NCBI GenBank assembly: GCA_003260075.1
Contig: QLIY01000569.1
Coordinates: forward strand, 1 to 64,000
DNA length: 64,000 nucleotides
Direction: 5' to 3'
Source: Phallusia mammillata
Lineage: Eukaryota; Chordata; Ascidiacea; Phlebobranchia; Ascidiidae
This document shows positions 52,416 to 64,000 of the stretch, in pieces. Within the stretch, counting starts at the first letter, position 1; every line of letters starts with the position of its first letter. The position numbers were made by a program, and so were the translations under genes. The notes beneath the pieces are model-generated. The model did not search any database. It saw only the letters and a list, made by a program, of their open reading frames with translations, and was not told the origin of the DNA.

Positions 52416-55400
52416 ATGTCGACTTTAGGTAAGCTACATGAAAGGTGTGCATTAACAGTTCCCCTAAAGAACATATTGTTTTGTGAACAGCTGACAACTT
52501 TCGGCAAAAAATGAAAGATTTGGTGCGATCCCCAGCTGCTTCTAATGCTGCCACATCTTCAAATAGAGGAGATTCTACTTCATATTCTTTAAGAGGTGGA
52601 GGAGAAATCAGTGTTATTTCAAAGCAAGCGGTTTTGCACAATAAAGAAACTGTATTTGGTAAGCCAAAAAAGTTCTAGTGTACTGCAGCAGGAATACACT
52701 ATGATTTCTTACATTTATGTGGAAATATATCTTACTTTATAAAATGACTTAAATGTTTCATACTAACACCAAAATACACATATTCTGCTTTAGGAGCGAG
52801 TCAAAGCAGTGTGGATGGCAACCAATCTAACAAAGATTTAAACAATGATGATCTAGAATTACTGGCAAAAATTGAAAGGCAAAACCGGTAATTTACAGCA
52901 TTAAACAAAATTGCTATTCTGGTTTAACAACAATAACAATCCTAACAATGGTTTTGTGGGTGACAGCCTATTAGAAGCTGATACCAAATCAATGAAATCA
53001 GTTTCAAGTGAAAAGTCAATTACTTCTCGACGAAGTAGCAATGGGTCAGCTTCACCGACATCCACAAACAACACTTCCTCTTCAGGTTGTGACAATACTG
53101 GAAATGTTGTCTTTCACAATGAGAACAGCCGGGCATGGATCTTGTGGGGACAGATTGTTAATGACTGGGATGAATATAGAAGAAAAAACTCAAAACAATT
53201 AAGGGTAAAAAACATTTAGGGATTTCTCACTAAGAAATAGTTTTTTTGTTATCATATGAGTGGCCCCAAAAATTGTTTGTTCTGTTTTGTTGTTTGAATT
53301 AGGAAAAGGTCAGTCAGAAGAATAAACATATAGACTTTTAACAAATTATTGTGGCTTCCGAACCTTAATAATTATGTGTTTGTTTGAAGCAGTTGATTAA
53401 AAATGCGTGTTACTTTTACTTCTTTTGTATATTTTGTATAGCACCTAATCGCTTCTGGTAAAACGTTATAACTTTTGTTATAATTTTTACATGGATAGAA
53501 AAGGGATCGCCAGGCACTTTTGAAGGGGTCACAAAGATGCAACCCAATTCGCAGAGTAAAAAAGGCTGAGAAACACTGACCTATAAATTCACAGACAATT
53601 ATCAAAACATTAAAGTTTGATTACTGCGTTTGTATGCTTAGTAAATGACTACATTAACCTTTTGTTTTAGGAAATGATTCGCTGTGGAATCCCTCATCAT
53701 TTTCGTGGACTTGTTTGGCAACTTTTGTGCAATGCGCATAACTCCCCTTATAAAATAAAATATGGGGATCTATTAAAACAAACTTCTCCATCAGAAAAGC
53801 TAATTCGTAGAGATATTGCGAGAACTTATCCTGAACAAGATTTTTTCAAAGATCGAAATGGCATTGGACAAGAAGTATTGTTTAATGTAATCAAGGTAAA
53901 TCATGATTAGGGCCAAGTTTGCACTGAATTAATCAAAAGGTGTTGGTAACAAATACATTTACAAATTGCATTTTTTAAATACCCTTTAACTGTTTGCAAA
54001 TAACTCATTCAGAACATTTTCTTCTTTATTTTTTTACAGTTACTTTTTTATTATAAATCCTTTTTAGCTTTATGTATATTTTTGGTTTTACAATTCTTGG
54101 TAGTGTTACTGATTCCCTTTTGTAAAGGCTTATTCCCTGGTGGATAGAGAGGTTGGATATTGCCAAGGGAGTGCTTTTATTGTGGGGTTGTTACTGATGC
54201 AAATGCCAGAGGAGGAAGCATTTGCTGTATTCACAACACTAATGCAGGAATATCGACTAAGGGAGCTGTTTAAACCATCCATGGCAGAGCTCGGCCTTTG
54301 TATGTACCAACTAGAAAACCTGATCCAGGTGCAGTATACTTGTTCATTTTAGTGCATTGTTGTTATTCAGTCTGCCTAAGCATTGTGAATTTCACTGCGA
54401 TGTATCAGTTAATGTTTAATTTTTTTGCAGGAACATGCACCAGAATTAATGATCCATTTCCATGCACAAGCTTTCCACACATCAATGTTTGCCTCGTCCT
54501 GGTTTCTTACACTTTTTGCCACAACATTTGACCTGGGCGTTGCTTCAAGAATTATGGATGTTTTCATATCTGAAGTGAGGCCTGTTCAATTAAGTGACAT
54601 ACACTTTTTGCATCATTGGTAAAAACAAATTTTTGTTCAGGGAATGGAAATCATTTTCAGGTTGGGTCTTGCAATGTTACTTGGAAGCCAGCAACAACTC
54701 ATACAAATGGACATGGAGGGAATGTTAAAGGTTCATATTTTATCATGAGATTAAAATGAATATAACATTTAAATATTATGAAAACAATCCTAAGCAAAAC
54801 TGTATTTTCTGAAATATGCATTTTCTGTAACACACATCATGCTGTATATTTTAAAATTAAAACATTAACTTGATTTCGCAGCTGATTCAAAAGGAACTGC
54901 CAGAGTTTTACAACAAAGATCCTGATCTGCTGTTCCAGAAAGGTTACCTGTTAGTAAGGTATAATGCAAAGAAAATGAAGAAGTAAGTAACCTTAGTTAA
55001 ATGGTTACTGATGAATTAGATATGAGTTTTAAATTGACTCAAACAGATTTGATTAGCCTCAGTCACTTAGTCTGTGCCATATATAGCTGAGTTTGTTTCG
55101 TAAATTATTTGCATTTGCACCAATGATTGTTTTGCACGAGGTAAATTTATTTCTGCTCAACAAGCAGAAGTTTATGTAGATAATCATTCCTTGCCTTCAA
55201 CATTCTTCTTTGTTAAAAGGAATTATAAAAGCTGTTATATCAATGGTCAACTTCTGTCTACTTTTATAAGCAGTGACAAACTGTTCTACCTTTGTGTAAA
55301 TCAATTTACCATTTTTTTAGGTTGGAAAAGGAGTACATGACAATGAGAAGCAAAGAACAAGAGGAACAAGTTGAAATGAGAAAATTACACACTGAAAATC

Positions 55401-58400
55401 GACTGCTGCGACAACGAATTGAAGCTCTTGAAATTGAAAATGGAACTTTAGCTGATAAACTAATTCAGGTGGGCATTTATATTAAAGTGAGATTCTTTTT
55501 ATCCAATTTTTTTGGTTTGTTATTTAATCATAAATAAAAAAGATGGTGCTACCATTTGGTGCAACTTTACATTGCCTGAGGGTATAATAAAGTTTGTTAA
55601 TAGTCAACTGACTCATTAATTGCTTTACAAGACTGGTTTGTGACACTTTGAATAATTACTTTAAATTAAAACAAAATTCTGTCTGCAGCAGTCATTAATT
55701 TGACTAGTTTGACCCATTTCCAATCTTGCTGCTTTGTGTTACTTATAGCAGTTTGTTGACACATAGGCTGGACCTGCCATGGGTGCTTTCCCAAAGCAAA
55801 GTCCAGACAACTGTAGCTAAAAGGAAGTAAAACTATCCAAATAGAGATACCTAATGGCAGATGTTTTTGTATTTTGGGATTTGTACTTTTTATCTTTTGC
55901 TACGAGAAGATAAACATTGGTAATATTTATTATCCCTCATAAATTCACATGACTCATCAAAAACAATGCCTAACCAGTGATCTTTAATTTTTTGTGGAGT
56001 GACAATTATTATATTTCTGCCATGTGGTTGGGTGTACAAATACTTTTTTTTAATGTTGGTTTCACAAATAGTCCACAGTGAACGTTTTTCAATAAATTTT
56101 TCTAGGATCGAGTTAATCGAGCACTTGAAGCAGAGGAAAAAATAATAATGGGGAAAGAACTTAGCATTGCTAAACGTCAGGCAAAACTCAGTCAAACCGG
56201 CTCATTGAATTCAGCAGCTTTTGAGGATGATGTGCCCGGTAAATTTTGTGTTATATTTTCAACTGTTTGTAGTGCAGAAAACATGTTGTTTGTGCTAAAT
56301 ATGTGCTGTTGCAGGAAACGATTCGGCAAATCAGTTCTCTGAAACGTTTGTTTTACACCTACAACAAGATCTTGTGCAAGCAAAGCTACGGGAGGCAGAA
56401 GCTTCATCAACTATGAGTGAACTTCAGGTACTTACTGTGAAAATGCATTTAAAGTGTAAAAGCTATTAAAATTCTAGTTTGATTTTTACCATTTTTTCAT
56501 GTCAGGAAAAAGTTTGTGATCTTGAAGAAAGGAATAGAGAATTAACAGATCAATCAAAAGTGGTTTCTTTGCAAGATGAACTTATTGCCACCAAACTGCG
56601 GGAGGCAGAAGCAAAAAGCGTAAGGAAAGATCTTACCCATAAGTTGCACTTACTTGAAGAAAGTTGGCAGGTAAACAGAAAACTATTTGTTTGAAATTGG
56701 TTGATGTGTTTTGGAGTTTATGTGTGAATATGGTTGCTGAAATATTGTTTACCTCTTAAATTTTATTGCTTAGTCAATATTGACATCTTGAGTTTTGCTG
56801 CTTAACCAATATTGACAAGGAAACCAATATGTTGAAAACAAAACAAATGGTGCCTAGATGTCCAGTTCAAATAATACTGGGCCCCAAAATTACTTGTTAT
56901 ATTGGCATGTTCCTCGTTAATGTTTTCCTATATTTTGTGTGTTAAGAAACACATCAATCGAACAAATGCAACAAGACGATCTGTGCTAAATGCTTCAAGC
57001 AAAACTAGCAAAGTTGCACTACAGGAATTGCAGGAGGAACTAATTTCTGCAAAGTTCAGGGAAACAAAACTGATATCACAGTTTGCAGAAGCATCACAGC
57101 GAGTTACGGAACTGGAAACAACTGTAAGTTGGTGTCATCATTATGGGTTCCCTTCCCTGAATGGGACACATATTGCTTTTCTCTGTTTTTTTGTTTTTGT
57201 TTCTTTCCAATAATTATTGTCCATGCACTTTTGCCCCGAAATTATTGGTGGATTTCAATGAAATTTTTACAGATGGTAGATATGGCATGTAGATGTTCCA
57301 TTTGTTTTGTTTGACTTGATAGTCCCAGTATTTACCCCATTAGCCCCCTAAAATAGGTGACATTTTAAACAATGTCTAAATTGGAAATTTTGACAGTTCA
57401 TGCAATAAGTCAGTTTTAGGTGTCAATTGTCACGTTTTGCCATGGAGTCCCATCAGTTGCCCCTAAAAGTGTTAACTTTTTAAGCAATGTCTGAAGTTGA
57501 TAAAATTTGGACAGTTCGTAGAATATGCCATTTTGAGGTGTTGATTGTTGAGTTTTACCATATAGCCCCACTAACCCCTAAAATAGGGCAATGGCAATAT
57601 GTGCTAAGCCACCCTTCCAGTGTAACATGTTTTTTAGCACCATTGTGTGGTCAATCTGCTAAGTAGGTCCTATTTCATTATATTTGCATAAAACTGATCC
57701 CATAAAAACCTTAGATATGTTCATTACCCTAATGTGATTGTTGACTTCATAAACTAAATGTTCAGCTTGAAATTGTGTTTTTTTTTAACTTCCAGAATCA
57801 AATATGCACCTCACAACTGCGAAGGGCAGAAGATGATAGATCAATACTAAAAGAGAAATGTCGTGTTGCTATTGACAATGAGAAGGTTCTACAGCAGCAG
57901 TTAAATGACGTCAATACTCACTTAGCACATTCAGAAAGCAAGGTTGGCTCAAAAATCTTTTAGTGGATGTAATAGTGTATAATGCTTACTCATAAAAAAT
58001 TATACAAGTATGCAAAAGGGCAAATTTATTTAACGTCAAAAACTGTGGGGGGGGGGAGTCAATACTCACTTAGCACATTCAGAAAGCAAGGTTGGCTCAA
58101 AAAGCTTTTAGTGGATGTAATAGTGTATAATGCTTACTCTATTATACAAGTATGCAAAAGGGCAAATTTATTTAACGTCAAAAACTGTTACAAATACTTT
58201 CAGAATCAGGAAGCATTGATGTCTCTGAGGATCCGGGAAGCAGACAACACAATGAAAATCGCTGAACTGCAGCAGGAAATATCAAAATTAAAATTACAGG
58301 TATGAGTCACAACAGTGGTGCCATCACTAATTTTAGGTTCGTCCGCAGACATCCAATAATACACTTGGAAAGTTGTGTGAATTTTTTTTAAAGGAAACTT

Positions 58401-59323
58401 TACATGTCTGCCTTCCTTCACACTAAACACAAATAGTAACTTTGCTACCAAGAATACATATTTCGAAGTTTGAATGCAACTAACTCCAAGTACAATCCAA
58501 ATTTAACTGTTTAAGCAAAAACAAATAAGAATCATTGTACATCAAAAAAAAATACTGCAGACACCATTTACAAATTGAGAAAATTTCCTTTGCAATGTTT
58601 TGGAAAACTGGAATATTGTGATCATATACATAAACTGTGACAGTCTTCACACCATGGTTCTCATTCATGTCAACTTGTAACAAGCTTTATGCTGATTTTA
58701 TTTTATTTACCATCTTTGCACATATTTAAACATTTCATTTAATACACCACTGTTTAATTCCAAAAACATACTTTCACATGTTGCTTAGGATTCAAAATCG
58801 TCATGGTTGCCAAATGTGAAAAAATTTTAAGCAGTCAGTAACACTTGGGACATGGGTTTATTAGTTGTTAAGGTTCACCAGTTGCTGAATTACACATCAC
58901 TGTGGGTTGTATTGTACTGTCATGTTATGATGGAGTCGCAAAGTTGGCATGATTTTGTGATATGTTTGTTAATCTGATTTTCAGAATGCAGAATCAACAA
59001 GTTTATCCACTGATCTTCCCCAAACTTTTCAGTCCCCGGCCTCAACGCATATTATTAGACAATTACAAGGCAAAATATTAAAACAGCAGCGTCAAATCGA
59101 CGTCCTTCGCAAACAAGCACCCAATGCTGCTGAAAGTTTTAACACTGTTGACCAAACAAATGATTCGGATATCAGTGATGATGATTCGGAGCTGCTTTTT
59201 GATGCAACTGTTACAACTCAGGGTTTGGATGATGATTTTAGGTCACCTAGTGAAATTCAGGACACATTTGATAAAAACATGGGTGAAGAATTGAGTAATA
59301 TGACATCAGTTGTTATCTCATAA
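52416..59323 (+). CDS. EVI5: EVI5-type TBC domain Rab GTPase-activating protein, complete
   Basis: GAP-type regulator of Rab GTPases (EVI5 is linked to Rab11, membrane traffic and cytokinesis). Exons: 52416-52428, 52491-52658, 52794-52887, 52967-53204, 53671-53895, 54128-54328, 54431-54574, 54641-54730, 54882-54982, 55321-55468, 56106-56238, 56315-56427, 56506-56670, 56947-57123, 57796-57942, 58204-58299, 58985-59323; 2592 nt, 863 aa, phases consistent. The start MSTLADNFRQ uses a 13-nt first coding exon and fits the phase; ATG 52511 (MKDLV) is a downstream alternative. Shared EVI5 signature LELLAKIERQNRLLEAD precedes the TBC domain (about 178-390). The arginine finger is R222 in IRRDIAR and the glutamine finger Q259 in GYCQGSAF. 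A long coiled coil with repeated LREAE/IREAD units fills about 425-770. The tail is acidic (DSDISDDDSE). The end of exon 15 is partly duplicated in the assembly. Confidence 0.95.
57910..58188. repeat. Duplicated segment including the end of EVI5 exon 15
   Basis: Copy A 57910-58046 and copy B 58058-58188 are nearly identical and joined by G10 (58047-58056). Copy A contains the last 33 bases of exon 15 (VNTHLAHSESK) and its donor site. Confidence 0.8.
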
Positions 59324-61047
59324 TGGACCATCTATTTTGATGCTGTTGCATTTGGGAAAGAAGTAATTTTTGAAAAGTTGCAAAATTTATGGCAAAAAAT
59401 AGAGTTTTGTAAAAGTTGATGTGATGTGTTCATAAAGGGGAAATTTTGTTTTTGCCTATTTTCTCATGTGCAATACAACTGTAAGTGGGTAGATCAAATG
59501 CACTTTTTTCAGTGGCGCTTAACTGTAATGGACTCTTATGTTGTTGTGGAAATTATGTTTTACAGTATTTAAGGCATCAAATTACATCAGTGCCTTAGTA
59601 TTGCAGAAAGTTTGTACTGGGTGTAATATAGTTCATAAGTTTGTGCTGGCAATTGATTGTGTGTATTTTTGAGTGCTTTTTATGGTTTACTGACATTCAA
59701 TAACTAAAATAATTGATTTATGATATTTCATAGTACACTAAAAACATAAATGGTAAAATGTCAACATTTGAAACAAATGTGATTAGTTTCCTGTCATAGT
59801 TTGTACAATTCTAATCCAGATTGTTTTAACAAATTAATTTTTTTGTGGCAGTTAATGCAACTTAAATAAAAAGTGAACTTTTTTCTTTTGGTGTGTAAAA
59901 ATGTTACTAGTTGTTCTGCTGCTTGCCAAATTTTTTTTGTTTTTTGACACTGTTTGTAAACAACTGGTGGTATTTTTGGCAATTCAAAGGCAACAATATT
60001 TCCAACACTAACTGCTGATAAATTAAAACATTGATTTTTGGTGATTGCTTCCTATTTATCTTTTCTTTCCCTTGCCAATGTTATATTACACGTATGATTA
60101 TTCTATCAATGCTTTGGTTTCATATGATGTGACAAAAAAATTGTTTGTTCATTTTATTTGTATTAATAAGAGCGAGCTTAAATCCTGCTGTTCAATTCCA
60201 AGTAACAGCAGGGGTCAGGAATCTAGCTGAGAGAGGCAAGGAAGTAACACATTGTATTTGGCTGAGGGCGAACACATTTTTACTTCAAATGTATTAAGAT
60301 TTTTTATAAAAAAACATATAGCAAAAAAATAATGAGTATTACAATTTATTATTTTGTTGAGAACATTGTTATACAGAAGAAATTTTAATACCACATAAAA
60401 AGCATGTTTTAGTCGTTTTTGCATTCAAACTTTTAACAAACAACACAACCTTTTTGCATCATATGAGGCAAAATCAATTACGTTTATCAATTTTATTAAT
60501 GTTTGTTTGCATGTTGTGAAAGTTTGTACTAACAGGGTTTTAAATAACCATTACACCACATACAGTCACAGACTGTACGAGAAAAATTTACCTGGTTTGT
60601 TTTACAATTTACCCACCAAGTTTACCTGGGTACATTTGTCAAGATTAACTCTAAATTGTACTGGATTTGCCTTTTCATTTCTTCCCTTTAAAAAAACGGC
60701 AAATTTCTGTAATTTACCCACGTAAATTTGTGCATGTAAACATGCATAACCTAATGCTAAACTTGTGATCGGAAAATAAAGCAAAATGGGCTGTAAAATG
60801 CAGAGCAGTGAAAAACAAAATAAACTTCAAAGTATGTTAAGATGACCCATTATTATTATTTTTCAAAAATTGTGGATCTTAATAGCTTATCTAATAATAA
60901 TTGTTGATTTGTGAATGTCTAGGTCAAAATGCAGTATTGCTGAAGCAATTTAATTGTTATTTGTAATGTAAGCTAACTTTTTACTTAGATCATCATTATT
61001 AAAAACCACAGACGACAACATGTGTGATATAAAGAGTACAAACAATT
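59324..61047. other. Convergent EVI5/NSRP1 intergenic and 3'UTR region
   Basis: Lies between two converging genes. AT-rich, with no further reading frame or element recognised; probably both 3'UTRs. Confidence 0.5.
59865..59870 (+). terminator. Candidate poly(A) signal of EVI5
   Basis: AATAAA about 540 bases after the EVI5 stop codon and before the convergent NSRP1 gene; the 3'UTR extent is inferred only. Confidence 0.35.
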
Positions 61048-64000
61048 TTAGTTTCCTTCCAACCTTTTTGATTGGCCCAATTTTTTCCGTGCCAAATACC
61101 TTTCCCTTGCAGACAAAACTGAATCTTTGTCTGTTCGTTTGACAAATGAACTGGAGGTGTTTTCTGGATTCTGCTTTGTTTGTTTATTGACACGATGTCC
61201 TTCCTGGCTAGTGGAAACTTTGCTTTCACAAAGTTTTTCAGTGGCATCATTTGTATCATCTTGTGGGTTAACAGGGTTTTCAGATGAATCACTACTATGA
61301 GCTCGCTTTCTGGAGCTATTAGAGTCTTGCTTGTGATCATCTTCATCAGAGCTACTTGAAAATGACATATCTGTGTCTCTGTCATCTTCATTGGTAACAT
61401 CAGCTGCCATGTTTGATGCATCTTTTTCATTATCAGTAGTTTCTTGAGAAGTTGGTGAAGATTTTTTGGATCTAAAGATGAACAGAAGAAATGGAACTAA
61501 ATTTATTAGTACATGAACTTGCAGCAGCAACATTAAAATATATACAGTCTTGTTGTTAATATTTGGTTTTTATTTACCATAATGTGTGACAGGGCAAATT
61601 GTACATCCACTTTTTGGTAAAAAGGCATTGTAACTCACAAAACACATAAGTGCTCATTTTCGTCTTGTTAAGTGCCAGGGAAACTTGTATGTTTCTTGTT
61701 TGGCACATGGTACTTTAGGTTGAAGCTTAGTAACTAAACATTTGTTAAGTTGACACATATCTATTTCAATTAGGGAGTTTTTAAATTTTGTATTTAATTA
61801 GGGAGTTAAATGAAAATTTTTTACCAAATTGACTAGTTCCACTAAGGTTAATACTTGGTGCGTTATTTTGTTTATAAGTTCAAAAGCAATGTAGATTTAA
61901 GACATACATCAAACATGGCAGATTGAAGCAACCATAAGGGTGTATGTGGCCTGCTCCTGTACAATGCCCAGGTCTGCCATACATAGTATCAGCTGGAATT
62001 TTAGACAAGCGCATATTCATGGCCAAGATTCCTCATACCCTTTACTGTATTTTACCATTTTTGAAGTTTGTTAAACCTATATAGTTATTTTAGGCCTTGC
62101 TGCAATGGAATTTATTTTGATAATTATACAAGTCATCATTTGGGAACATTGCTACTTAAGTGATGGAGGCCTGGGAAAAAAATGGTTGGAAACAACTTCG
62201 TTCAAAGTTACAAACAAATCTTTGATCAAACGCATGTGAACAAGATTTCAGGCCCACATTTGAACTTTTTAAAAATGTGCTGATTGCTCCAACCAAATTG
62301 TTATAAAATTTGAATCATACAAACATTTCACATTGGAAAACATGGCATCAACAGGCATGTTGCACAACATACAATTTACATGCACAAAATCTTGGCAAAA
62401 CAAATTTACCCTTGAGTTGGTGATGGCTCCTCACCCATTTGTTGGCGAAGAAAATGTCTGTAGAAACCGCTGAGATCTTTCTGCTTGCGAACATCTAACG
62501 CATCTGTAAAAAAAAGATGTATTAGCATTTGGGGTTTACTATGCTTGTACTCAAATACACTTTGAATACTTAAATCAGTGGTTTCAAAAGAGTCCACAGT
62601 TCTTTAAGGGTCTGTGAAACAATTTTAACAGATTGGCAAGATCTCAGAGTACTTTTACAGCCACTTTTGTAAATCTTAAGTCAGATGATGTGAGTGTATA
62701 AGTGCAAATTTAAGTTGAATGTATGTCTCCTGTGTTGAGCAACACTTCTTTGTGTAATCACAAGTAGACAAGGAGGCCATTTCTTGTTATGTTTAAGTGT
62801 TAATGTTTTAGTCATGTCAAAATTGATGGAGAAATTCAAGTATATCATCGTCTACTATTCCCAATGCAATAAATTTATGAAATATGGTAGAGATGATCAG
62901 ACTGAAACGCAAAACAGGTGAACACATCCTAGCACACTTGTTGGCTTGCTGGGAATCAGTAGCAAGCCACAATGAAACTTGCAACATTAATTTACATTAA
63001 GATAGTTATTGAATAAAGATTACCATGGTTAAAAGGTGTTACAACTTCTCAAGCATGTAAATTTATCTGATTCTACAATACCATTTCAAATTGCATTTAA
63101 AAGAAACAAAATAATGCAATATTTATTTGTGGATACAGGATGAAGCTTTGCTGCAGCAATCAAACAAATATGTACTGATGCGGGATCCAGGAATAATTCT
63201 TTGATTGTAACCTTGTAGTTAAATAATATGTTTTTGTAAATTTAACAATGTTCAAAAAAAAAGCAATGACTTATAGCCAGCCAGTTGATACAGAAAGAAT
63301 TTGATAAGAAAACAATAAACTAGTAAAAAATAAACCTTCAATGGCAGCTTCCCGTCTTTCCTGTTCTTCCTCCTCTTGTTTTTCTTGCATTCGCTTACGA
63401 TACGCAGAAGTTACAAAAGCAGGTTTATCCTTAAATGTATCCCCTTCTTGTTCTCTTTCCTTTTCAATTTTGCGCTCCTCAACACGTTGTCGCTCTCGAT
63501 TTCTTGCCTCAGCTGCTTTTAACAGACTTCCAATGTACTTTGGCTAAATTCCCACAAAATAATATTAGTAAAGCTAAACACAAACTATATCACATTTGCC
63601 AGAAGAGCTCTTTAAACTTAATATTAGTAAAGGTCTGCTAAAAATTAATCACATTCCAAAATATTTTGAAAACAATTTGCAGTTTTACACAGTATGTACC
63701 TGCTTATGCTTGTCTGCTTTTGTGATTGCAGATGGAGTATTTTCCTTAATTGACTTGGATTTCATATCATCATAAATTTGGTCATACTCATACACTGTGG
63801 CGTCCTCTTCCAGAGCTTTTTGTATTTCAAGTTTAGTCTGAAAGAGCATTTTTTTCTTGTTCGCATTGATTTCCAATATAAAATAGAGAAAAAACGTACT
63901 TGTTTTTTTACTATTTTTTTCATTGCTTCTTTATGAATTTGAGAGTTAACCTGGCTTTTTCCATCTTCATCACTTGAATCATCATTGTTAAAAACTGACA
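61048..64000 (-). CDS. NSRP1: Nuclear speckle splicing regulatory protein 1 (partial, 5' end outside window)
   Basis: Nuclear speckle protein that modulates alternative splicing (family knowledge; also called CCDC55). Exons on the complement: 63900 to beyond 64000, 63700-63837, 63336-63543, 62410-62503 and 61048-61471 (stop at 61048-61050), with matching phases. Recognised blocks: KQ/TKLEIQKALEEDATVYEYD, then PKYIGSLLKAAEARNRER, AFVTSAYRKRMQEKQEEE (charged coiled coil), RKQKDLSGFYRHFL, and at the C-terminus VLSARERYLARKKLG, the conserved family ending. The region between the last two blocks is about 130 residues rich in Ser, Asp, Glu and Lys, clearly shorter than the Arg/Ser/His-rich stretch of vertebrate NSRP1. 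The N-terminus (start codon) lies beyond the window edge. Confidence 0.93.

Overview
The window is animal nuclear DNA. The genes are split by many short GT..AG introns, the sequence is AT-rich, and every protein recognised belongs to a chordate or bilaterian family. Compact genes, a SoxE gene, abundant hAT-type MITEs, Penelope-like remnants and very high apparent allelic divergence point to an ascidian tunicate of the Ciona type. That assignment is inference; no marker gene proves it.

Layout: (1) 1.7-7.5 kb, minus strand: a complete five-exon ubiquitin-conjugating enzyme of the CDC34/UBE2R family. (2) 7.5-15.2 kb: no gene seen, with nested MITEs, hAT elements and poly-C tracts. (3) 15.2-29.1 kb, plus strand: a 26-exon synaptojanin (phosphoinositide phosphatase of endocytosis), interrupted in intron 9 by a 601-base assembly gap that removes no coding sequence. 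(4) 32.3-35.2 kb, plus: a three-exon SoxE (SOX8/9/10) transcription factor, followed by about 10 kb without recognisable genes. (5) 45.7-46.5 kb, minus: an intronless L-aspartate dehydrogenase-like gene. (6) 46.6-52.4 kb: repeats, including a Penelope-like element broken by a hAT element. (7) 52.4-59.3 kb, plus: a 17-exon EVI5-type TBC Rab-GAP. (8) 61.0 kb to the window end, minus: the 3' part of NSRP1/CCDC55, a splicing regulator, convergent with EVI5. The genes are functionally unrelated and show no operon-like spacing.

The outstanding observation is in synaptojanin: two complete tandem SH3 domains are inserted inside the inositol-5-phosphatase domain, between its first conserved motif (WNVNGG) and its second ([10 protein letters not shown]). 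Both junctions with catalytic sequence lie inside single exons, and the reading frame and splice phases are intact throughout. SH3 proteins normally bind synaptojanin in trans through its proline-rich tail; here SH3 modules are built into the enzyme.

Secondary observations are hammerhead-ribozyme-like cores in Penelope-associated sequence (one very well formed at 49.4 kb), a perfect 48-bp hairpin in a synaptojanin intron, and a recurrent pattern of near-identical sequence copies joined by runs of about 10 C. The last looks like two haplotypes concatenated during assembly.
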